Below, one piece after another: positions 1-5,706 of a DNA stretch of 8,149 nt. This DNA is from Clostridia bacterium. Its GTDB lineage: Bacteria; Bacillota; Clostridia; Christensenellales; Borkfalkiaceae. The stretch is taken from contig JAIDFD010000046.1 in assembly GCA_029054485.1 (NCBI GenBank), forward strand, positions 1 to 8,149. The letters run 5' to 3'. A program made the position numbers and the translations under genes. The notes below the pieces were generated by a model that saw only the letters and a list, made by a program, of their open reading frames with translations, did not search any database and was not told the DNA's origin. Positions within the stretch are counted from its first letter, which is position 1; every line of letters begins with the position of its first letter.

Positions 1-26
1 TTTAAAAACCCTTTCAGTCAAACGAT

Positions 27-55
27 TTGACAGGTTTAATTTTCCGTGTTAGAAT
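27..55 (+). promoter_or_regulatory. Sigma-A type promoter of the small acidic protein gene
   Basis: A perfect -35 box TTGACA (27-32) is followed by a 17-base spacer and a -10 box TAGAAT (50-55), one mismatch from consensus. Transcription would be expected to start about seven bases past the -10 box, at about position 62, which is the A of the ATG of the next ORF. No Shine-Dalgarno sequence lies between, so the mRNA is predicted to be leaderless. Confidence 0.8.
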
Positions 56-61
56 CAAAAT

Positions 62-193
62 ATGACTATTCATCACGACAAATTAGCTTACGGCAAGCTA
101 GAAGAAAGCATGGAAGAGCTTTCGGAAGAAGATATTACAAAAATGCTCGAAGAGCTTAACGATGGCGAAGAGCAGACAGAAGAAGAGGAATAG
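62..193 (+). CDS. Small highly acidic protein, 43 residues, unknown function
   Basis: This 43-residue ORF has no function I can assign. The N-terminus reads MTIHHDKLAYGKL and the rest is dominated by Glu and Asp (EESMEELSEEDITKML, then a tail ending QTEEEE), so the protein is strongly acidic with a likely amphipathic helix over residues 13-33. There is no membrane segment and no cysteine. It is believable as a gene because it forms a complete unit: a near-consensus promoter ends six bases before the ATG, and an intrinsic terminator starts immediately after the TAG. A stop codon (TAG at 50-52) blocks upstream extension, so ATG 62 is the first in-frame ATG. An internal ATG at 110 is possible but would lose the HDKLAYGKL part. 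Short acidic proteins with a similar HDKxxYGKL start seem familiar from Clostridia, but this is recollection, not a search result. A small RNA overlapping a chance ORF is the main alternative. Confidence 0.7.
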   Translation: MTIHHDKLAYGKLEESMEELSEEDITKMLEELNDGEEQTEEEE

Positions 194-226
194 AGTGCGC
201 TCTTAAAATTTGTGCGCACTTTTTTT
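194..226 (+). terminator. Intrinsic terminator after the small acidic protein gene
   Basis: Inverted arms AGTGCGC (194-200) and GCGCACT (214-220) enclose a 13-base A+T-rich loop and are followed by a run of T (220-226). It starts on the base after the TAG stop and closes a transcript of about 165 bases. Confidence 0.8.
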
Positions 227-248
227 GTCGCAAATTCAAAGGCAGGTA

Positions 249-278
249 TTGACAAAATAATTCCGCGCATATTATATT
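249..278 (+). promoter_or_regulatory. Promoter of the flavin reductase-like gene
   Basis: A perfect -35 TTGACA (249-254), an 18-base spacer and a -10 box TATATT (273-278). Six bases (279-284) separate the -10 box from the ATG at 285, and no Shine-Dalgarno sequence is present, so transcription probably begins at or within a base of the start codon, as predicted for the gene before it. Confidence 0.75.
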
Positions 279-284
279 ATCATT

Positions 285-1196
285 ATGAAAGATTTTAAGG
301 ATTTGAGAATCGTAGATAATTTTTACCAGACCTCGGCGTTCTTCCCCATGCCCACCGTGTTGGTGGGGACGGTTTCGGAAAGCGGACAAACTAACCTCGG
401 CGCATATTCGCTGTGCTTTCCCTATTACGTTGCGGGTAAAAACTATTACGCTATGCTTTTGGAGTGCAGAAACAACTCTAACACGGCGCAGAACATTTTG
501 CGCAATAAAAAGGTTTCGCTTAACTTTATAACCGATGACCGAAAATATTTTAAAGAAGCCGTGCGCCTCGGCTTCCCCGGCGACAGCACCGAGGACAAAA
601 TGAAAAACTGCCTGTTCACGCTGAAAGACAGCAAAATCGGTCAGGGCAGACCGCAAATCGTAGGTGAGGCGTTTCAGGTTTTCGAGTGCAGTTGGGACGA
701 CAGCCTCGAGGACGCCTATCTGAACAAGGCGGGCAACTTAGACGGTTACGAGCCGCCTTACAGAAATTTCAACGGCATTACGTCCAAGTTCGGCGCACAC
801 TTCATTTTAAAGATTGACAAAATTTTGATGAAGCCGAAGTATTACGATGCGATTGTGGGCGGAGTAGACAAAAAGAGCTTCCCTGCGGTGCCAGTGGATT
901 ACGGTTACAGAGACAGCACCAATTTCTGGTACACGAAATTCAAAAAGCCTATCCCCGAAAAAATACAGGCGAAAGAGGGCGACGTCAATGCGGTTAAATA
1001 CGCCGCTTCGCGAATCGACCCCGAAGTAAAGTTTACTGATGAAGCTTGTGCAAGGCTTACTAAAATTCCGAGGATATTTTTAAAAGCCGCGCTTACGCAG
1101 ATGGTTGGTATCGCAAAGCAGGAGGGGATTGCTTTGATAGACGAAAAGGCGCTGGAAATAATCAACGATAAGCGCAGAGCGGAAAAGAAAAAATAA
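285..1196 (+). CDS. Flavin reductase-like (FMN split-barrel) protein with PCP_red-like C-terminal domain
   Basis: The 303-residue protein has a flavin reductase-like, FMN-binding split-barrel domain at about residues 12-190. Seen directly are the PMPTVLVGTVSESGQTNLGAYSL stretch (shortened here to its key part, residues 21-43), the AMLLECRNNSNTAQNI segment at 56-71 and a KKVSLNFIT strand at 75-83, typical of proteins that bind FMN and pass electrons between NAD(P)H, flavin and an acceptor. A linker follows, then residues 249-297 (TDEACARLTKIPRIF, AKQEGIALID) resemble the small helical PCP_red domain first known from the C-terminus of light-independent protochlorophyllide reductase subunit B. 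That match rests on pattern memory. The start at 285 has no Shine-Dalgarno site but sits exactly at the predicted transcription start. The gene stands alone and ends in a hairpin shared with the convergent gene. Substrate unknown; likely cytoplasmic. Confidence 0.85.
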   Translation: MKDFKDLRIVDNFYQTSAFFPMPTVLVGTVSESGQTNLGAYSLCFPYYVAGKNYYAMLLECRNNSNTAQNILRNKKVSLNFITDDRKYFKEAVRLGFPGDSTEDKMKNCLFTLKDSKIGQGRPQIVGEAFQVFECSWDDSLEDAYLNKAGNLDGYEPPYRNFNGITSKFGAHFILKIDKILMKPKYYDAIVGGVDKKSFPAVPVDYGYRDSTNFWYTKFKKPIPEKIQAKEGDVNAVKYAASRIDPEVKFTDEACARLTKIPRIFLKAALTQMVGIAKQEGIALIDEKALEIINDKRRAEKKK

Positions 1197-1198
1197 AT

Positions 1199-1240
1199 TT
1201 TAAGCGGCGCGGACTGAAAGTCCGCGCCGCTTAAATTATT
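1199..1240. terminator. Strong bidirectional intrinsic terminator between convergent genes
   Basis: Perfect 17-base arms (1199-1215 and 1219-1235), GC-rich in the centre (GCGGCGCGGAC with its complement), close on a GAA loop (or U-GAA-A). The stem begins three bases after the stop of the plus-strand gene and ends 13 bases from the stop of the minus-strand gene. A/T-rich tails on both sides (an A-rich run before 1199 gives U residues on the minus transcript) make it usable in both directions. Confidence 0.85.
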
Positions 1241-1248
1241 GCCGGCAG

Positions 1249-1833
1249 TCAATACGTTGCCGTGTTGTTTAAATCATTATCCGTTTGAGCGATTTGGCTA
1301 ACGTCGAGATTTTTCGCGATAAGCTCCGCAGCTTTCATGCATTCATGAATTGACGCGGTCAAACACTTATTGCTTTTATTATCTTTGAATTCTATAACTC
1401 CATAGCCATAGTTTTTTACTTTGTAGACCTTGCCCGACATATAATCGCCGCATCTCCATAAAGTTTTTGTCCGACAAACGGTAAAATCCGAAATATCTTT
1501 ATAATCAACGGTAACAAAAGTGTATTTAAATAACTTTTTTCCCCTTTCCAAAATTTGCAGACAGTCGTCATAAACAATCAGTGCGGTTTTACCGTGAAAA
1601 TAAAAATCGTTAAGACCGATGCAAAAAAGCTTTATTGCTGTAATTTCTAAAATTAAAATTATAATGTAAGCAAAAGCAATGCAAGCTATTTCGGTAGTGC
1701 CGAGTGCGGAGTAATCTACAAATACGCCAAGGATAACAGCCGCGGCTGGCAATATTAACGCCCAAAATGCGCCGCCAAATGTTTCTATGAATCGCCAAAT
1801 TTGTTTTTCTTTAAATTCTATTCCTGTTTCCAT
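1249..1833 (-). CDS. Two-helix membrane protein with PH-like cytoplasmic domain, unknown function
   Basis: The 194-residue protein starts METGIEFKEKQIW and has two strong hydrophobic segments (about residues 22-40 and 47-70) separated by a very short turn, so both ends should face the cytoplasm. Residues 75-180 look like a bacterial PH-like fold: alternating strands (TALIVYDDCLQILE, KYTFVTVDYKDISDFTV, YGVIEFKD) followed by a C-terminal helix (HECMKAAELIAKNL). This arrangement is common in uncharacterised membrane proteins of Bacillota; no catalytic motif is seen. The function is unknown to me. The gene is 51 bases downstream of the acetyltransferase operon on the same strand but seems to have its own start signals: a TATATT box seven bases before the ATG and no Shine-Dalgarno sequence. 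Paired palindromes upstream suggest regulation. Transcription ends in the shared hairpin at 1199-1235. Confidence 0.75.
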   Translation of the reverse strand: METGIEFKEKQIWRFIETFGGAFWALILPAAAVILGVFVDYSALGTTEIACIAFAYIIILILEITAIKLFCIGLNDFYFHGKTALIVYDDCLQILERGKKLFKYTFVTVDYKDISDFTVCRTKTLWRCGDYMSGKVYKVKNYGYGVIEFKDNKSNKCLTASIHECMKAAELIAKNLDVSQIAQTDNDLNNTATY

Positions 1834-1840
1834 ACAAAAA

Positions 1841-1846
1841 AATATA
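1841..1846 (-). promoter_or_regulatory. Candidate -10 box placed for a leaderless start
   Basis: On the minus strand TATATT occupies 1846-1841 and is followed by seven bases and then the ATG at 1833. The hexamer 17 bases upstream (1869-1864, TATTTG) is a poor -35 box and lies between the two palindromes described separately, so an activator may be needed if this is a promoter. Confidence 0.45.
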
Positions 1847-1849
1847 AGG

Positions 1850-1880
1850 TTTTACGTACGTAACAAATATTTACGTAAAA
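1850..1880. promoter_or_regulatory. Paired TTACGTAA palindromes, candidate operator
   Basis: Two perfect palindromes lie in the 51-base gap between genes: TTACGTACGTAA (1852-1863) and TTACGTAA (1871-1878), with centres 17 bases apart. The whole block also forms a larger inverted repeat, TTTTACGTA (1850-1858) against TACGTAAAA (1872-1880). It sits where a -35 region would be for the gene starting at 1833, which suits a dimeric regulator. It could instead be a weak A+T-rich stem ending the acetyltransferase operon, but it lacks a GC-rich core. Confidence 0.5.
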
Positions 1881-1884
1881 ACTT

Positions 1885-2325
1885 TTACAGCTCTTTTTTT
1901 AGATAAATCATATCAATAAGCCGCTTTCCGTTTTCGATAATAGGATGGTCGTAATTGTCCGTGAAAAAGTTTTCAACTACTTTAAATTTCTCAAATCCGC
2001 ATTTTTCATAGAACGGAACGGTAAGTCCGCTGTCGCCCGTTCCTACCTGAATAACAGAAAAATCGTTTTTGTATTTTTCGCATACAAAATCAATGAGTTT
2101 TTTTCCGTATCCCTGTTTTTGAAATTCGGGAAAAACAGCCAGATTTTTTATTTCCAGTACTCCGTTGGGCAATCCGCAAACCGCGATTTCGCCCTTAATT
2201 CCGTTATCATCGATAACAAACATATTTGAAAAACCGATATATCTGTCTACCATGCTTTCCTGTTCATCGGCGAGCAGTAAGAGGGGCAGATATTTCTTTT
2301 TGTCGGCAACCTCATAAATCTTCAT
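1885..2325 (-). CDS. GNAT family N-acetyltransferase
   Basis: The 146-residue protein is a single GNAT domain that transfers an acetyl group from acetyl-CoA to an unknown amine. Motif A is clear: the strand LEIKNLAVFPEF leads into the pyrophosphate-binding loop QKQGYG (residues 69-74, Q-x-x-G-x-G) and its helix. Motif B is TVPFYEKCGF (102-111), where the Tyr is the usual general-acid candidate. The C-terminal stretch NFFTDNYDHPIIENG followed by MIYLKKEL is shared by a widespread Bacillota GNAT subfamily I recognise by pattern, whose substrate is not established. The ATG overlaps the TGA of the upstream acetyltransferase gene by four bases (ATGA, 2325-2322) and has no strong Shine-Dalgarno sequence, so translation is probably coupled. 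It is the last gene of the flavodiiron operon. No convincing GC-rich terminator follows. Confidence 0.88.
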   Translation of the reverse strand: MKIYEVADKKKYLPLLLLADEQESMVDRYIGFSNMFVIDDNGIKGEIAVCGLPNGVLEIKNLAVFPEFQKQGYGKKLIDFVCEKYKNDFSVIQVGTGDSGLTVPFYEKCGFEKFKVVENFFTDNYDHPIIENGKRLIDMIYLKKEL

Positions 2326-2744
2326 ATATATTTACCCAAAAACAGCTCTTCGGGCTGGTCGGGTGCGGTTAAAACTCCGCAGTTTTTATAGCCCAATGCA
2401 CGGTAAAAGTGCTGGGCGCTTTCATCGCTTCGGGTGGAAACCAAAATCAGGTTATACCCCGCTTTTTTCATATCCGTTTCCCAAAAATCCATTAAAATTT
2501 TGCCGTAACCTTTTCTTTGATAGCCCTCTTTTAAGTAAATAAGATTGCAAAAAGGGGTGTTGTCCCAAAACAGATTATAGCGCAAAATTCCTACGGGTTT
2601 GTTTTCCACCGATAAAACATAACCCGATTTATCACGCACCTTTTTATCGAATTCCGAAATGGGGAGGTGCCCGTCAAGCGAAAACCAAAAGTCTTTGTCG
2701 GCGTATTCAACGTACCGTATTTGAGTTTTTTTACTGTTACTCAT
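2322..2744 (-). CDS. GNAT family N-acetyltransferase
   Basis: This 140-residue protein is a second single-domain GNAT, clearly divergent from its downstream neighbour. The strand VGILRYNLFWDNTPFCNLIYL leads (in its last part) to the acetyl-CoA loop QRKGYG (residues 76-81), followed by a helix, and SAQHFYRALGY (109-119) is the motif B helix with a Tyr in the usual place. The acceptor substrate cannot be inferred. Its ATG overlaps the stop codon of the flavodiiron gene (TAATG, one shared base), and its own TGA overlaps the ATG of the next acetyltransferase, so it is the middle gene of a tightly packed three-gene operon and likely translated by re-initiation. No independent promoter is apparent. 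The overlap fixes the start well. Confidence 0.87.
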   Translation of the reverse strand: MSNSKKTQIRYVEYADKDFWFSLDGHLPISEFDKKVRDKSGYVLSVENKPVGILRYNLFWDNTPFCNLIYLKEGYQRKGYGKILMDFWETDMKKAGYNLILVSTRSDESAQHFYRALGYKNCGVLTAPDQPEELFLGKYI

Positions 2745-3898
2745 TACTGTTGCGTAAGTTCTTCCGCAACGGCGGTGATTTGTTTTTGCGCTTCAACGTC
2801 TATCGCGGAATTTACCGTAACTGTATTTTCGCAGAAAGTAATCGACTTAAAACTTTCAAAAGCCGTGCGCATAACTTTGGCGGCTACGGGCGCCCAGCTT
2901 CCGTTTTGTATAAAGCCAATGGTGCGGTTGCTGAAATTTTTAGCCTTTAATTTATTTATAAAGGTTTCCGCGCAGGGCATAATGCCGCCATCGTAGGTTA
3001 TGCTCGCAATAACGAGTTTGGAGTACCTGAATGCGGACGCAACCGCGTACGCTCCGTCATGGCGGCTTAAATCGAGTAATTCTGTTTTTAATCCGCGTGA
3101 TTTCAGCTCGTTAAAAAGCATTTCGGCGGCGCAAGCGGTGTTGCCGTAGACCGAGGCGTAGGCTATCAAAACTCCGTTCTCTTCGGGGCGGTACGAACTC
3201 CATAAATCGTATTTTTCTAAATAATATCCGAGGTTGTCTTTCAGAACGGGACCGTGAAGGGGGCAGATAGTTTTTATATCCAGCGCGGCGGCTTTTTTCA
3301 AAAGGGTCTGAACGGGAACGCCGTATTTGCCTACGATGTTAATATAGTACCGCCTTGCCTCGTCAAGCCAGTTTTCTTCATGCGACAGCGCGCCGAATTT
3401 TCCGAATGCGTCCGCGGAGAAGAGTACCTTTACGGTTTTATCGTAAGTCAGCATAACTTCGGGCCAATGCACCATGGGCGCAAAGACAAAGGTTAATTTG
3501 TGCTTTCCGAGGTCAAGAGTATCGCCTTCTTTGACTATAAGTTTTTCCGCCGACAATTCGCCGAAAAACCTCTTTATCATTGCAAAAGTTTTTTCATTGC
3601 CGACAAGAACGGCGGAGGGGTATTTTTCCACAAATGCGGGTATACTTGCCGCGTGGTCGGGTTCCACGTGCGAAATTATCAGATAGTCGGGCTGAGCGCC
3701 GTTTAAAGCGCATTCAAGATTTTTCAGCCATTCGCAGGTTTTGCGCTTATCCACTGTATCCAATACGGCAATTTTTTTGTCTATACATATGTACGAATTG
3801 TAGGATATGCCATTGGGCACGGCGTACTGCCCTTCGAACAAGTCCAAATCAGTATCGTCAACGCCAATGTAAAAAATGTCATCGGTAACGTTTAACAT
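2744..3898 (-). CDS. fprA: Class A flavodiiron protein (FprA-type oxygen/NO reductase)
   Basis: The 384-residue protein has the two-domain layout of class A flavodiiron proteins, which reduce O2 to water (and in some members NO to N2O) in the cytoplasm of anaerobes. Residues 1-240 are a metallo-beta-lactamase-like domain with all expected di-iron ligands: H77-x-E79-x-D81-H82 (SHVEPDHAASIP), H144 (VHWPEVM), D163 (SADAFGKFG) and H215 (CPLHGPVL). Residues 242-384 are a flavodoxin domain with the FMN phosphate loop YASVYGNTA (247-255) and a GIMPCAETF segment. Length is close to the family norm of about 400, and nothing is missing. Electrons usually come from rubredoxin or an NAD(P)H:flavin/rubredoxin oxidoreductase, neither of which is adjacent. 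The ATG has a good AAGGAG site seven bases upstream and a TTGAAT/TATACT promoter. It is the first gene of an operon with two acetyltransferases. O2 versus NO preference cannot be read from the sequence. Confidence 0.95.
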   Translation of the reverse strand: MLNVTDDIFYIGVDDTDLDLFEGQYAVPNGISYNSYICIDKKIAVLDTVDKRKTCEWLKNLECALNGAQPDYLIISHVEPDHAASIPAFVEKYPSAVLVGNEKTFAMIKRFFGELSAEKLIVKEGDTLDLGKHKLTFVFAPMVHWPEVMLTYDKTVKVLFSADAFGKFGALSHEENWLDEARRYYINIVGKYGVPVQTLLKKAAALDIKTICPLHGPVLKDNLGYYLEKYDLWSSYRPEENGVLIAYASVYGNTACAAEMLFNELKSRGLKTELLDLSRHDGAYAVASAFRYSKLVIASITYDGGIMPCAETFINKLKAKNFSNRTIGFIQNGSWAPVAAKVMRTAFESFKSITFCENTVTVNSAIDVEAQKQITAVAEELTQQ

Positions 3899-3918
3899 AA
3901 AATTACTCCTTAAATTAT

Positions 3919-3956
3919 TTCAAGTATAGCAAAAAGTAAATTATTATTCAAGTATA
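3919..3956. repeat. 10-base direct repeat over the flavodiiron promoter
   Basis: TTCAAGTATA occurs at 3919-3928 and again at 3947-3956, exactly 28 bases apart. On the minus strand (TATACTTGAA) the upstream copy supplies most of the -35 box and the downstream copy contains the -10 box. This could be a pair of regulator sites or simply repeated promoter-like sequence. Confidence 0.5.
3923..3951 (-). promoter_or_regulatory. Promoter of the flavodiiron-acetyltransferase operon
   Basis: Reading the minus strand, TTGAAT (3951-3946) and TATACT (3928-3923) are separated by exactly 17 bases. The expected start of transcription is near 3916, giving a leader of about 18 bases that holds an AAGGAG ribosome binding site seven bases from the ATG at 3898. 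Confidence 0.75.
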
Positions 3957-3985
3957 CGGCGTTTAAAAATATGCAAATTACGCAG

Positions 3986-4014
3986 TTGCATTATGTTTTT
4001 TGCTGTATTATAAT
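3986..4014 (+). promoter_or_regulatory. Promoter of the four-helix membrane protein gene
   Basis: TTGCAT (3986-3991) and a perfect TATAAT (4009-4014) are 17 bases apart, predicting transcription from about 4021. This promoter lies inside the frame that could be read from an ATG at 3971, which shows that the upstream ATG is not the real start. Confidence 0.78.
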
Positions 4015-4021
4015 ACTGTCA

Positions 4022-4028
4022 AAAGGAG
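4022..4028 (+). promoter_or_regulatory. Ribosome binding site that fixes the start at 4037
   Basis: AAAGGAG lies eight bases before ATG 4037. It is the only strong Shine-Dalgarno site in this region and lies within the predicted transcript, so it decides between ATG 3971 and ATG 4037. Confidence 0.85.
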
Positions 4029-4036
4029 AGTCTGAT

Positions 4037-4843
4037 ATGAAAATTATAGTGCGCCTGAGCTTTTTGGTGCTTATTCCAATCATAGTCGGATTGGCGCTTG
4101 CGCTGTCGGGTTACAGCGCAGGGGCGTGGATATTGGCGATTGGCACGCCTGCCGTAATGATTGCGTTGGTTATAGCCGGTATCATTATGTTGATGAAAGG
4201 CAAGCTTTTTAAAAAGGAGCAAGATGAACAAACCGAAGAGAAAAGCGGCGCAGATGAATTGACAGAAAGAGAAAAGGAGCAAGCCGCCATAAACAAGGTA
4301 AACGATTCCCGATTTTACAAGAGCAAATTTGCGCTCGCCGAATATGAAGCCAATCAGATTCTTGAGGCAACCAAACAAACTTCGAAAAAAGGATTTGCAA
4401 TGGGGATAATCTTTTTTATCCTGCTTGTTGCGGACGCAATTACAGCCACAGTCCTTTTAATCAATCACATTTGGATTGGCGCGATAGTGTGCGCCGCACT
4501 TTTCGGCGTGACTATTATTGCGATTTTAATCACCGTTGTAATTCGTCAGGCGATGTCTATGCACGGTGATATAAGAAAAGCTAAAAAAATTGTCGGCGGC
4601 AAAGTAAAATCCTGCGTTATGTCAAGTATAGTAACCTCTAAGGCGGCTGTAAACTCGGTGAGAATTAACAGCGTGGTTTACAGAGTTGTTTTAATCGCGG
4701 ACGGCGGCGAATACATCGCTTTTTCAAGACGGTTTTACGAAACAGAGGAAGAGGTAACCGTTGCCGTTATGGGTAAAAAGCGTGCAAAAATAGTGACTGA
4801 AGAAGAACTTGAAGAGCTGAATGCCGAAAAAGCAAACGCTTAA
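4037..4843 (+). CDS. Four-helix membrane protein with C-terminal cytoplasmic domain, unknown function
   Basis: The protein is 268 residues from ATG 4037; an in-frame ATG 22 codons earlier is rejected because the promoter lies between the two. Hydrophobic segments are at about residues 7-24, 30-53, 119-141 and 147-170. Between helices 2 and 3 is a highly charged loop (about 56-118) with an EQDEQTEEK and ELTEREKEQAA run likely to be helical. Residues 172-268 are soluble, opening GDIRKAKKIVGGKVKS and continuing as short strands (NSVVYRVVLIADGGEYIAF, EEVTVAVMGKKRAKIV) of a small beta-rich domain that recalls DUF3592-like or OB-like folds, before an acidic tail. Both ends should be cytoplasmic. 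I do not recognise the family. It is monocistronic, divergent from the flavodiiron operon, and ends at a strong terminator. Nothing in it shows a link to the flavodiiron protein. Confidence 0.8.
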   Translation: MKIIVRLSFLVLIPIIVGLALALSGYSAGAWILAIGTPAVMIALVIAGIIMLMKGKLFKKEQDEQTEEKSGADELTEREKEQAAINKVNDSRFYKSKFALAEYEANQILEATKQTSKKGFAMGIIFFILLVADAITATVLLINHIWIGAIVCAALFGVTIIAILITVVIRQAMSMHGDIRKAKKIVGGKVKSCVMSSIVTSKAAVNSVRINSVVYRVVLIADGGEYIAFSRRFYETEEEVTVAVMGKKRAKIVTEEELEELNAEKANA

Positions 4844-4889
4844 AATAAAATGCCTTAAACACTAATTGTGCAATTTATACTAATGCAAG

Positions 4890-4920
4890 AAAAGCACCGA
4901 CAATCATCGGTGCTTTTTTT
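4890..4920. terminator. Bidirectional intrinsic terminator between convergent genes
   Basis: Arms AAAAGCACCGA (4890-4900) and TCGGTGCTTTT (4907-4917) form an 11-base stem with a six-base loop, followed by T residues to 4920. On the minus strand the same stem is followed by TTTTCTT, so it can also end the HD-domain gene that stops at 4968. Confidence 0.9.
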
Positions 4921-4967
4921 GTGGCATTCATTAGTAGTTTAAAACGAATATTTATTATAGCAATAAA

Positions 4968-5561
4968 TTACTCATCGGTTGCAAGATTTCCCTTTTTTAT
5001 ATTTTCTTTTATAATATTGTCAGTTACTTCAAATAATACATCTGAACCTGACTTTGTCATATTTTGTCTTTTGTATATTTGTGAAATCGTTACGTTATGT
5101 TCGCGCCAATCGCCGCCGTTATTGCTGTTGTTTAAAATGAGCGGTTGAAAATTATCCATTGCGTGGGCAAATTTCGATTCAACGGTATTGTTGGCTTCAA
5201 ATTCATCGAATAATTCAATCAACTCCGCACGTTGGTCATCGGGTAGAATAGAAAACAAACGCATTTTTGCCTTTTGTTCTCTTTCGCTTTGGGATTTCAA
5301 TTTTTTATTATCGTAAGCGTATGTGTCGCCTGCATCGATTTCAACAATATCGTGAATTAAACACATAAGCATAACTTTACTTATATCTACCTGTTCGTTG
5401 GAGTACTCTTTGAGTAAAAATGCCATAACAGCCATATGCCAGGAATGTTCGGCATCATTTTCATTTCTGCCTTTTCCGGATAAATGGGTTTGCCTAAAAA
5501 CATTTTTTAATTTGTCAATTTCCAATATAAAATTTAATTGTTTTTTTAATCGGTCGTCCAT
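4968..5561 (-). CDS. HD-domain phosphohydrolase (YfbR/HDDC2-like, probable 5'-deoxynucleotidase type)
   Basis: The 197-residue protein is a compact HD-domain hydrolase. The metal-binding residues are in the expected order: H39 (NDAEHSWHMAV), the doublet H70-D71 (LIHDIVEIDAGD) and D136 (FAHAMDNFQP), with E74 and D77 as likely catalytic helpers. Length and the RNENDAEHSWH opening fit the family that includes YfbR 5'-deoxynucleotidase and HDDC2, which remove the phosphate from (deoxy)nucleoside monophosphates in nucleotide salvage; the substrate here is inferred from the family only. The protein has no membrane segment and should be cytoplasmic. The ATG at 5561 follows an AAGGAC site about nine bases away and an extended -10 promoter, so the gene is monocistronic, convergent with the membrane protein gene and sharing its terminator. 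Confidence 0.88.
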   Translation of the reverse strand: MDDRLKKQLNFILEIDKLKNVFRQTHLSGKGRNENDAEHSWHMAVMAFLLKEYSNEQVDISKVMLMCLIHDIVEIDAGDTYAYDNKKLKSQSEREQKAKMRLFSILPDDQRAELIELFDEFEANNTVESKFAHAMDNFQPLILNNSNNGGDWREHNVTISQIYKRQNMTKSGSDVLFEVTDNIIKENIKKGNLATDE

Positions 5562-5585
5562 AATAATACCGTCCTTAATAAACCG

Positions 5586-5614
5586 ATTATATCACGAACA
5601 ACCCTCGTTTTCAA
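5586..5614 (-). promoter_or_regulatory. Promoter of the HD-domain gene, with extended -10
   Basis: On the minus strand, TTGAAA (5614-5609) and a perfect TATAAT (5591-5586) are 17 bases apart, with TGA directly before the -10 box (extended -10). Transcription should begin near 5579, giving a leader of about 17 bases that contains the AAGGAC ribosome binding site. Confidence 0.82.
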
Positions 5615-5650
5615 GCTAACAAGTAGGCAAAATGTTTTGTGCTGTGTCGT

Positions 5651-5672
5651 ATTGCGTATTCGCGCAAACTTT
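5651..5672. repeat. Short degenerate repeat, copy 1
   Basis: This 22-base stretch matches 7971-7992 at 18 of 22 positions, including an uninterrupted TTCGCGCAAAC. It is locally palindromic (TTGCG, six bases, CGCAA). Both copies lie between genes, which suggests remnants of a dispersed intergenic repeat; with only two imperfect copies in view this is tentative. Confidence 0.35.
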
Positions 5673-5706
5673 AACCGGTGTGAAGTAGTAACCTAATACG
5701 AATTTT

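Noticed and set aside
156..656. 166-residue minus-strand ORF
   Set aside because: It is a shadow of the flavin reductase-like gene, and it overlaps a terminator and two promoters.
905..1252. 115-residue minus-strand ORF
   Set aside because: It lies antisense to the flavin reductase-like gene, whose family motifs are clear, and crosses the terminator hairpin.
3971..4036. Upstream ATG extension of the four-helix membrane protein by 22 residues
   Set aside because: The TTGCAT/TATAAT promoter lies inside the extension, and the only good ribosome binding site serves ATG 4037.
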